From Cyathus striatus (lineage: Eukaryota > Basidiomycota > Agaricomycetes > Agaricales > Nidulariaceae): a DNA stretch of 64,000 nt. How positions within the stretch are numbered: the stretch's first letter is position 1; every line of letters begins with the position of its first letter. The notes under the pieces are model-generated. The model was given only the letters and a program-made list of their open reading frames with translations, made no database searches and was not told where the DNA came from. Both the position numbers and the translations under genes were made by a program. Location of the stretch: positions 4,475,501-4,539,500 of the forward strand of contig JAOVFP010000010.1 of NCBI GenBank assembly GCA_025738555.1, read 5' to 3'. Of the stretch, positions 46,764 to 57,284 are shown in pieces.

Positions 46764-48002
46764 TTAATTTCTCTTCTTCATCTTTCTCTTAACTGCCTTC
46801 GCCTCTTGCTCGAATCGACTCCTTTTTCTCGATGGAGGTACGATTTTCTCATCCTCAAACGTAGCACCGCGTTTCCGGCCAACGCCATCCGCTCGACTGC
46901 GTTCAAGAACACCCGCTTTCCTACCCTTCTTCCGAAGTTCGTCATAACCGTCCCCTTTGCCATATGCACCACTTGTCCTTTCAACGCTACGCAGCACGTC
47001 TCCGAATTCATCCTCGAGACCACCAGCTCGGCGTCGCATGCCCCTTCCACTGTCAACACCACCAAGGTCGCCGTCCATCGCTAGGTCTGCCTCGTCCCGA
47101 GCTCGTCGACGAGCTTCGCTTTTCTTCATCATCATACGAGTGAAATTCTCTTCTTCAAACTCATTCATGCGTTTGAGATATGCTGCACGACCAGATGCCA
47201 TTGCTGGAGCACCACCGAGGCCAGATGTCGTTTCCATATGTGGTTGTGAGGGATCAGAAGTGAGCATAGTCAAAGCAGAGGGAACTGGTATGCGCTCTTT
47301 TCGACCTTCGTTGCGAGGCTTTTCGACGTAAGGAACAGGCGCCAGACGTGGTGGACGATAGATGCCATCGTTGGCAATATCATACGTCTCCTTGGAAGTA
47401 AATGGTCTATCATTTTCCTCATCGCTCGCCAGGTTTTGTGGATTCGGTCGGAATGCCAAAGGATCTGGAAAACGTTCCAGGACTTAGGAGATACATAAAT
47501 AAACAATCATCATACCATCAGTCACATTAGTGGTATGTGGAGCTGCAGACACATTGATCAATTTTTCAATCTGATATCGCATTTTGCCTTGAAGAGCTTC
47601 TATTTTCTCTAACACAACGCGATTTTCGATCATCGTATCAACGAGGTTTCCGGTCCCAGATCCACGTGTACTACGATCCGCTGAAGCAAAAGGCGCTGGG
47701 AGTGCCAGACGCTCCGTAAGTGAATGTCCTAGAGAGCGACGGGAGGTGACTAAAACCAAGGAGCGGAGATACGATAGAAGAACATGATGCTTCAACGAAA
47801 GAAGTGAAATTCCATCGTTGGTATCCAGAGAGATAGTTTCACTGGAAATAAACGTGACCACTGTCCTCAAACTTTGTATAAACAAAAAAAAAGCTCACCT
47901 GTTGCGAAGCTGTTTCAGCGATTCTTTTGCACTAGAGAGACTGGCAGTCATATCCTTGATGAGGGAAGTAAACTGAAAAGCGTCCACATCTTCCGACGCC
48001 AT
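46764..48002 (-). CDS. lcp5: Lcp5/neuroguidin, U3 snoRNP-associated (Sas10/Utp3 family)
   Basis: A nucleolar factor of the small-subunit processome needed for early 18S rRNA cleavages. Exons are 47899-48002, 47516-47841 and 46764-47464, giving 376 aa. The first 130 residues form the helical Sas10/Utp3/C1D domain (SLLSLKHHVLLSYLRSLVLV and following). The neuroguidin hallmark YRPPRLAPVPY lies mid-protein. Then come the SGRAAYLKRMNEFEEENFTRM region and a highly basic C-terminus ending KRKMKKRN, typical of the family. The start codon gives MASEDVDAFQF with a proper first exon and clean phases. Confidence 0.9.
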
Positions 48003-48370
48003 TCTAGTAATGAAAGACCTGTGACCAATTGTGCGTATAAAGAAATCAGCATCCAAATAAACGAAAAAACGTGAAAAGGTAAAATAAATGTCAGTTAACG
48101 GTTTTCTAGGCCGCCACTCCGTAGAGTGTAGTGCATGGCATCAAAATATGTCTCAGAGCCCAGTGCATTTCATCTGAAAAGTTGAAGACAGAGAGGATTA
48201 TCATACCTGAATACTTAATGCGAGGTGATGAATCAGAAGAACAATGCAAAGCGACAACTCGAAGCAGCTGGGAATTAGACGGGCATGCTTATTACGTAAT
48301 TTCACAAATAGTCATGCACTTTAACTAAAAACATGTAATAATATTAACACTTGAATATCGCGATACATCA
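48003..48370. other. Intergenic, lcp5 promoter and ars2 3' end
   Basis: If the last ars2 splice is read strictly in phase, coding would run on to 48325. Otherwise no gene. Confidence 0.4.
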
Positions 48371-51300
48371 TCAGAAGTAGTTAACCGAGCGTAGTTCAAT
48401 TTCGCCACCACGGTTGCTACCTGTGGGGGTATGAATGTCAAAAGGAAGGAAAAGAAGTATTCTTATGTAACGATAATAACCACTAAGTATGTGTAGTATG
48501 TAGCAATGTGCCCTATTATCTAGTAAAACAGTTCCACATCGCCCTTCGGTGAACCAGTCAGAATCAACGTTGCATAATAATAATATTAATAGACGTACCT
48601 CTGCAACAAGATCCATATCATGGTAACTAACCCTCTTCCCGGCCGCAGCCCGTGGGTCTTCCTTAGCATCTGGTGGTGGTGGCGGCGGAGGACCGGTGTT
48701 CTGCCCGCTATTGTTTCGGTTATTCCTTCTTTGGTTTCCCCACCATTACCGCTGGAAAGCGCGGTGTCCAACGCGGCAGGGGAGGGTTTAGGAGGAAGAC
48801 CTGCATTTGGGGGGATCGTTGTCTCGGAGGCAAATCCTCCAAGCCGGTCACTTAGGCGACGTGAATTGGCAGCTTCATCGCGACGAGGGGGCTGAGGAGG
48901 AAATGGATAACCTGGCGGTCCATACATACCTGGGTACGCGTGGGGATCCCAGTAGCCATTGTGGTACGGAGGAGGGGGAGGGGGATATGCACCTGGTGGA
49001 TAGGCTCCATAGTAAGGCGGCGCGCCTCGAGCGTAGTCTACCGGGAAGGGCGCCAATGGTCCCTGTAGTCCATACGCTTGCGGGGGTGGAGCCTGACTTA
49101 CATTACCAGTCGGCTGTGGAGGGTGAGTAAAAGGTTGAATACGATGTGGATCTAGAGCAAAGTTGTTGAAATAAGGAATCTACAAAAGAATCAACTAGAG
49201 TCAGCAGCCTTGTGAAACGACAAGTCGTACCTCCTCAAGAGATTTCACTAAATCAGGATGTTTGTTCGCGATGTGCTTTTCGACGAAAGAGGTCGCCTTA
49301 AAAAGCTTCTGACAGGTCTTGCATCGGAACTTGCCCTCGTCTTCCTGCTTGATGTAAGGTTCAACAGCCTTACTCAGTTCCCTAAACATGCCCATCAGTA
49401 AAATATTACAGGCGTATTGGAGAAGATACGCACTCTTCGTAGCTCTTCCTCCATAATCACGAGGGTCAACATTGTCACGATTGATCAACAAAGCAATTTT
49501 AGAATCCAACCATTCCAACCAACGCTCATCTACGACGCAAAAGTGATCAGCCCCACAAAGCTTACGGAATGTGTATAATAGAACTATTACCATTGCGCTT
49601 CCAATCACGACTGTCCTTCCCGTCACGTTTACCTTCTTTCTCCTTCTCTTTCTCCTTTTCTTTCTCCTTCTCCTTCTCCCTTTCCTTATCTACAGGTTCT
49701 TTCTCGTTCTCATCCTCAGAGGGTTTCTTCTCGATCTCAGTTTTCTCAGATTCGGTGGATTTAATTTCTTCAAGGAGTGCCTTCGAGAGTGGCTTTCTGG
49801 CATGCTTCAGACACTTACGCTGCAATTCTTCAACATGATCGGTTACAACAGAGCAGTAGTAGCATGTGTGAAATGCTGCACGAAGGTATGCCAGATACAT
49901 ATCCAAGGCCACGATCGTCTGAGAATGAGATAAGACATACATGACAGGACTTCAGCAGAAGATTAACCAACCTTTTTCTCCTCATAGGCTTTTTCATCAT
50001 TCACATCGATAAGACCTTGTTCACGCATATCTGTCATAACCTTCTCTATCCTCCTTTCCACAGCATCCGTCCCCTTTTCCTTAGGCTCGGGCTCATCCTC
50101 TTCTTGAACTTCAGGAGCAGCCATGTCAGTGTCCTGCTCCTCACCAGAGACACCTTCACCGGTGGATTTCGGTACAACTGGAGGAAGTTTAGCAGCACGC
50201 AGTTTCGCAGCTTCCTCTTCGAGAATCCCTGCAAGAGTCCTGACATTGGCTAAGTCTTTCTGCAGCCTCTCTGGTCGGCTGGCGACTTCTGGTGTGTAGC
50301 GGACACGATTGACAAACGGACGCATGTTATGAGTGACATGAAGCTTGAAGCCTTCAATCTTGAATGATAGTTAATAACGTAGTTAAGACACATTGAGCGT
50401 ACAACAAACCTTCTTTTCAGACAATTCAGCCATTACAGCTGTCATATCCGCATCATCATGAAATCGTAGCCAACCAGCGCGATAGTAGTTGCGCTTCTGC
50501 AAGGGATCACCCAACGCCAGGTATACATAACCAGGGATCTTGGCACAAGCCTAATGATATGTTAGAATTCCGTAACGGTGATGCGAGAAAATATGACGGA
50601 CCTCCTCAAGCTTCACACGGCCAATATCAGGGGGAATAGTCCTAATCATCACTTGATTACCTTCAGCAGGAGCAGAAATTTCTTCTCCTCGGTTGTCATT
50701 TCTCTTGTTGGTATAAGATTTGCCATTGACCTCTGCCTTCCCCTCATTGTCACCAGCATCCTCATCAGGTTCAACATTGAATTGTATATCTTCATCGCCA
50801 CCAGACTTGTCCTCGGCAGATACGGGAGCACCACCATTGACGTCCATGACAGTATCACCGTTCACTTCCTTTGTGGGGGAAGAAGGCTCGGACTCGTTCA
50901 GATCTGGATCATACTTCCCAGACTCGAGTTCATGCAGGAAGATATTCAACCGCCCTTTCCAACCATCTCTCCTCACGCGCATGCGCAAAGTCTGGAACTC
51001 GGGAGCAGGATCATACTTTTCCGCAAACCAAGGCGATTTCCTATGATGTTCAAACATTGTCTGAAGCTACAAAAACGTATCGACAAGAACAATTCAGCGA
51101 TACGGTTATGAAAATAATGCCACAACATGGAGGTAGAATATGATACACAACATAAACAAGGAAGGGTGGCCAGACAAAACATAATGCTAACCTGTTGTGC
51201 GGCGAATTCTTTCTTATACTTCTCCCATCTGCTCTTGATGCCATTCCTTGGTTTAGAGCCATCACCAGCCTCTTGTTCGGCTGCTTTGTCAGCATTATCC

Positions 51301-51889
51301 TCCTCAATGGCTTGTTGAGGATAAAAGTAACGGAACCACTCTGCGAATTGTTTAAGTGTTGCTGGAAAGTCCATGGTATAAGGGTCTGGAGGCGCTCGTC
51401 TGGATGGGGGAGGAAGGGACCCGGAGGACCTCTTCGCGGTGGGGAGTAACCATATCCACGGGAATGGGCATCTGTATAAATTGATATTGTCTGATTCAGA
51501 GCTCCAACAAAGAAATATGCAAAGAAAGCAAACCGTAGTCATCATTGTAACGAGGTCGGGGATCAAAACGTTCTCGGTCGTATGGAGACATGGACCTCCG
51601 ACGCTTCCTGCCAGCTACGAGTGCAAGAGCCATCAGCCAACGAGTACCAAGAATGAAGAACGCGACAAACTTTCGTCAGGACTCCGACTTCTCCCACGTC
51701 GCCCGTATTCGTAACCGGGTCGATCCCGTTCGTATGCCCATGCCCTGTCTCTGTCGTAAGTATCCCAATCTTGTCTGTAAGGCTCTGGGTAAGCTGCGTC
51801 TGGATACGGCGGCCGTGGAGGGTAGCCCCTAGAAGGGGAACGAGAACGAGAACGACGAGGCGGGGAGGATACGGCGCAGACCAGGACAT
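48371..51889 (-). CDS. ars2: Ars2/Serrate homologue (three apparent 1-base frame breaks)
   Basis: A nuclear zinc-finger scaffold that binds the cap-binding complex and steers capped RNAs to processing, export or decay. Exons are 51671-51889, 51534-51614, 51192-51471, 50602-51066, 50410-50550, 49972-50358, 49591-49918, 49430-49529, 49231-49381, 48599-49176 and 48371-48420 (last exon uncertain), about 920 aa. Visible are an RS-rich start (RRSRSRSPSRGY), the DUF3546-like DFPATLKQFAEWFRYFYP, the central RWLRF-type RRM-like part (ALGDPLQKRNYYRAGWLRF), and the C2H2 finger CKTCQKLFKATSFVEKHIANKH, then a Pro/Tyr/Gly-rich tail ending KRVSYHDMDLVAE. Frame breaks lie at runs of C/G near 51862-51865, 51406-51410 and 48738-48741. 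Adding one base at each gives consistent phases across all exons. Confidence 0.88.
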
Positions 51890-52188
51890 CTTTTAGAAGG
51901 AGGAAACTGAGGGAGAAAGAGAAGAGAACACAACAAGATGGCTTATCAGAGCCTGGCTGAGAGAGGTCGAGCATAGTGAAGACAGACCTCTTGGGATCAC
52001 GACACACAGCGTAGATGTTGGCTTGGACGACGAGCACAACTCTGCTTTCAACACGCTCAACTGTGTGCGCGATGAAAGTTGCAGCGGCAACATTTGGCAC
52101 TGACATGGCACCTTCACACTCCGACTCTCAACTTCCCACGCTGGGGTCCGTGCACCGCCTCGTATCAAGTATTAAGTATCCCGACGTC

Positions 52189-53202
52189 TTAAAATACACT
52201 TCCGAGCACACTATTTAAAGGAAATTGCTCTGCCTCGCCTCCCTTCTTTCTCTTTCTTCCCTCTTCCCTCTCCTCCTCATTGCCTCGCTTTCGACTTCGT
52301 TCTGTAGGCTTCAGCTCCATCTCTTCCCCCTTTTCCTTCTTCCGTGCCACCCGCTTGTCCAGTACCCGTGCAAGTTCCACGTTCTTCAAATACTCCTGCT
52401 GCTCCTGTCTCGATTGCGAAAGCTCTACACGCAGTTTCGCAGAATGAATCGCCGCCTCGTGTGCTGCACATCCATTAGCATTCGTTCAATATCGATGTCA
52501 ATCGTTTATACGCACCGACTTGCTCAGTGAGCATATTCCATTTGAACTTGGGGAGATACTTCATCGTCCACACATCGTCTCTCCATCGTGTACCTTTCTT
52601 TCCTCCAATCGGTTGCGCGTTCAGCATTTCTGCTACGCTTCGCGCTATTTTCTTGTCTTTGAATTCCACCCATCCTTCTGTGAAATGAGGTTTTTTGGTT
52701 GATGTGTATTTCCGTCGTAGATATGCTCGCTTAGCATCTTGTGTAAAAAAAGTTAATATAATTGCGCGATGCTTTCATAAGTACTGCCGTTCGTTTACTC
52801 ACCCTCCTGTTGCAAATATACGCGTCCAATTTCTCCATACGCACTCATAAGATGCCTGACCTTGGCAGGTCGCATCCCAGGGGGTATACGAGAGATGTAG
52901 ATTACACCGGTCCTTTCCTGTGCAGCCTTGAACGCAGCCAGAGCCTCCTGTGTCAGAGGCTTTACTATTTTCTGCTTTGGCCCAGAAAATCCCTCAGGGT
53001 CCATGCCTTCCACTAGACCTTCATGTTCTGGTTCCTCCTCTCCATCATCCTCGCCATCCGACCCACCGTCGAGAGCTTGGTCGGGTTCACCCTCTTTGTG
53101 GTCCATAGTCTGCTGTTTTGATGGCCCAGCTTCGGCCTCCCCAGAAGCAGAACTTTTAGACAGCTTCTTATCATGGTCACCGTCGCGTGAATTATAACTC
53201 AT
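52189..53202 (-). CDS. esf2: Esf2/ABT1 pre-rRNA processing factor
   Basis: An RNA-binding cofactor of the DEAH helicase Dbp8 in the small-subunit processome. Exons are 52803-53202, 52516-52737 and 52189-52463, giving 298 aa. An acidic N-terminus is followed by a single atypical RRM that crosses both introns: [40 protein letters not shown], then [20 protein letters not shown] and [20 protein letters not shown], which is the family's strongest block. The C-terminus is Lys/Glu-rich. The ATG at 53202 is preferred to an upstream non-ATG extension. The gene lies 240 bases from the CBP80 stop. Confidence 0.93.
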
Positions 53203-53441
53203 GTTGACAGTTGTCTTTACAAGCAGGGAAGTAGTTGTTGAGTTTACCCAAATGCCGACCTCTGAGCAGTAGACTGCAATCAACTTTTTGGTGATGGAAG
53301 CCTTTGGTAAACAACGGCAAACGGCTCGTTTATTTCGACATCAGTAAAACGGATATATATATAAATATACTAACGACTAAGAAAGGTTATATTTACAGTA
53401 CTTAATTGCTCGCAGAATCAGTAGGACAGTATACCAAGAAC

Positions 53442-56400
53442 TCATGATTCTTGGCCAGTAGCAACGTTCCAAATCTTCTTGAGCAGTTCAACAGCAGGAT
53501 CGTCGGATCCTTCGAATTTTGCAAATGCTACCGTGTAGAGCGTGTTTGAGTACGTGCGAAGATATGGAGAGTACTATATTGCACATTAGTAACAAGCAAT
53601 ATGCAAGGAGTAAAATAACACACCGCTCTGCAGAATTGTCTATACCAGCCCCAGGTCTCCCATGCATTCCACTCGTCTCGCCCCCAGGTATTACGATTCT
53701 CCCAAGCACCCTCAGCAATAACGGAGCGTGAGTGAGGATTAGGGTGATCGTCAGTTGGTAACGGTGCCAGTGAAGCAACGAAGCCGTCCAGTGTCTTAGA
53801 AAGAGCAGCCTTTTGTTCACGTGTAAGACTTGAGAACGCCTTGAGTGCAGTGGTAAGGGCAGGGCTGTCAACGGTGTTGTCTTCTGCATCAAAGGTAAGA
53901 TATATATAAAGGTGTTTAAAGGGGAATGTAGGAAAGTAACGTACCAAGATTGGCATCGGCGTCAACCTCCATGCTCTCACCAGCGCCTGCCTTCGCCCTC
54001 GCACGGGTATCATCATCTTCCTTTCTCAGAGCGGTGACTTTTCGACGGGCGATCATAACACGTCCATTCGCCTTGTCCAAAGCACCCTTAAGCAAGTCCC
54101 ACTCAAAGGCACTCAAATTCATCGGCCCAGCCAACTCAGTAAGCTGACCAATCTGAGCGCCATTAAGGAACGTCCATCCTACCACATCAGTAGGATCGAC
54201 AATTTGATATTGCATCAGCTTGTCGAATACTATGCTGACCATCTGGCGGTTATGCTTCCAGAATGCAGCGGCTGCACTGAGAATGTCCGCTTTTGCTTCC
54301 GAGTTGCTTACTCCGCTAGTGGAAGAACCGCCACTAGCAAGCGTACGGAGAACGGGAAGATAACGCTCGATAGCGTTCAATAAATGAGAAAATGACCGTG
54401 ATCCGATATTGAGGAGGGACTGGACAGCAATATGGCGCGCGACGCTTTCTACGTTGACGTGGCCTTCTTCTGAGGCCTCGAGCATGGAGTTGAGAGTATC
54501 TAAATGGGATATGACATCGTCTGCCTTTGCACGACCACGGAAAAGATTCAAAATAGATTGTGCAGCTTCATGATGAGGATGCGCTAATATGATATTATAA
54601 CGTAGTACTGAAACACGATAAAAATTACGCACAAAGATCATCGTACTCGAAGTCTGGGCTAGGAGCTGTGCTAGGAATAGTGTAAGCCTCTGGGGACTGC
54701 ATCGGCTCTGGAAGCGTCTTCAAAATACGGTCATGATACGACAGTCTGATTTCAAATTCCACAGCTCGGCGCATAAAAGCACGACGAGGATGCTGTACTG
54801 TCAGGGCAAGATCGGGGACCCTTCAAAACACGTTAGCATCGTAATTTAAGAAAGAAGGAAAGATTACTCGTCACATACCATTCTTTCCATACCCACTGGA
54901 AGCCAAAGTTACTCATGTGAACTGCGAACCATTCGGCAAAGCGACGCGCAACTTCAACATCGAGACCTTCGGATAAAAAGGAATAGAGCTTTCGAATGGA
55001 CTTCCCAACTGCAGGACCTACGGTTGATGGCGAAAGCTTACACAACTCTGTAATCAAACCGATATAGTAGATGGATTTTTGGGAAGACTCAGGAAGGAGG
55101 AAGTAAGCGCCAAGAAGTGTCTTTGTAATATAGTGAGCAAAAAAAAGACTACATCGATATTGAAGCACACAAACCTCTAGGATGGTACTTTCCAATTGCC
55201 AGTCCTTTCCAGGTAAAGGCTCTATGTCAACGGTAGCGCCAGGCTTTGGCTTAAAGGTTCCGGGCAAGTTCCATTTCGGGTACTCGAGGAGAAGACGAGC
55301 ACATTCCTTGCGGTTGACTTCAAAAATCTCAATAATATCGAGAAGTGCACTGCGGATAATGTACCCAGCGGGAGAATGTGGATCAGGGGAAACCTAGCAT
55401 CGACCGTCAGCACATATAGTAACATTTAACAAAATAAATGCGAACGTCAAGGTTGAAGAGCCTAAGGAAGAACTCAGGCCATTCTTCTTTTTTCACTTGA
55501 GCTTCTTCTCCAGAGTCAGAGGAGAGACTGTCAAGCTCGATAACTTCTGGCGGAACCAAGACAGAAGGCAGTTGATATGGTTCAATAGATATGGGGTCAG
55601 AGTCTTCGAAACGTCTGTAAGGTCTGGGGAAGCAGTTGTCTGTCTCGACGAAGTCATTTTCATTGAGACTCTCCAGAGCACTCAGGAGGGTGTCAAGAAG
55701 CTTTCAAAGAATTAGCCCGAAATACAATACAGAACAATAAAATAAGTTACCTCGTCTGAATTCTCATAAGCACTTGTGGGGATGGTGGCCTTTGTTGTTG
55801 GTGCAACGAGCCATTTCTGTGATCCTGTTGTATCACTGAAGGTTTGGAGCGCGATAATAATATCGGAAACGCTAGACGCGGAGTAAGCCTTTAAAACAGG
55901 GCCAGCCTACATGCATATACACATTGACTGAATGGTAAAGGAGACTCGTTGAGCAATCCTTACCATAATGAGGCCATCTCCGGCACAGAAAGCTGCCTTC
56001 TTTGCGCGTGCATGAGAAACGCCGAATTCATCAAGGACCGCCGTGAATGATTGCAGCAATGCAATCATAGATTCCGGAGAAATCAACTTTGCAGATGTGA
56101 GATGAGCAAAGAAATGAATCTATAGATTTGGGTGTTCTGAGCAAGTATATTAATTAGAAGTAAAATCACTCAACGCATAGTCTAGTCTCGCGCCACGATA
56201 ACCTATCCAAGTAAGACTGGAATCCCTTCCAAAACTCCTCTAATACTTGTCTTCCGAGTAAAGGATCGCTTGAAGATGTGTCTTCTGTAGTTTCATACAG
56301 AGCACGAAGCAATGCAGCATAGTGAGGAATTTTGAACGGTTCTTCGGTTACTCTGTGAACTGTATGTTAGCAACAATTCAGGTTACGCATGGCTAACGAA

Positions 56401-56754
56401 AGCACCCTATGCGAAAAGCTTCAGAGAGGCTCGCAAGGTTCAGAGGGGTATGTTCTCGTATCTGGCTTGCTAGGCGCGGAAGTTCCTCAACGGCGTCCTA
56501 TATGGATAATTGGCGGAAGCTAACTTGATAATAGTCCAATTTCTGCTCACCACTTCGCCAAACCTGATGATAGTGTTCTTAAGCTTATCATCTGGAGACT
56601 CAGGAGGTTCACGCCTGCGGTCGTCGTAGTCATCTGTACAACGCGTAATGAAGCAAAGTTCAATTTGTATGCAAGAGCAGCCATTCATACCTCTGTTATA
56701 ATGATGTCTGCGACGACCACCACCACCACCGTGTCCACGGCGTTCATAACTCAT
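53442..56754 (-). CDS. cbc1: Nuclear cap-binding protein CBP80
   Basis: The large MIF4G-repeat subunit of the nuclear cap-binding complex, which with CBP20 binds the m7G cap and couples it to splicing, 3' processing and export. Exons are 56691-56754, 56551-56633, 56406-56497, 56175-56352, 55964-56119, 55751-55906, 55446-55700, 55175-55393, 54879-55120, 54633-54820, 53945-54583, 53624-53883 and 53442-53573, giving 887 aa with all phases in agreement. It has a short Arg/Gly-rich N-terminus. Recognisable blocks include FFAHLTSAKLI, RRFAEWFAVHMSNFGFQWVWKEW and VVGWTFLN. Helical repeats cover most of its length. The Ars2 homologue, a direct partner of the complex, lies two genes away on the same strand. 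Confidence 0.95.
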
Positions 56755-57284
56755 GACAAGCTAGACTTTTATAACGTGGTCTATACTTTGGACAGAGAAG
56801 AACAGGTGCAACCTGTTGGCGTCTATTCGAAATGCGTTGATACTGTGGGAATATAGAATTCCTTATTGCAATATTTAAATATAACTCAAATATAACTTGC
56901 ACATTTTCTCCTCAGATTATTAAAGTAAGTATACCGCATTTCCTTATCCTGCCCCGAAGTCAAATTCACTACAAACACACATTAATTGCATTAACACTAT
57001 TTATACAGAGATACTAGCTTCTAGCGCTTAGCATTCTAAGTCTCGCGGTACTGTCTGAGGCCAGGCTACTTGAGGCTACTAAGTACTTAAGGGTCGAAAA
57101 ATGTATTCCCACGCACCCGCGACTTGAGCCGAAGTCCCGAACGCGGGAGACATCCGCAACGTCGACAACGTCTCAAGCTACGCCTGCATTAAGCAGACGT
57201 GTCTGCATCGTTAACCACGTTTTGGTTGGTAATCTTTTCTCTGCATGACCATAATGCTCACATAATTGCAGTTATGTAGCGCAC
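56755..57284. promoter_or_regulatory. Divergent promoter, cbc1 and PPR-like gene
   Basis: 530 bases between the divergent start codons of CBP80 and the mitochondrial PPR-like gene. No other gene is seen and no specific site can be assigned. Confidence 0.55.
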
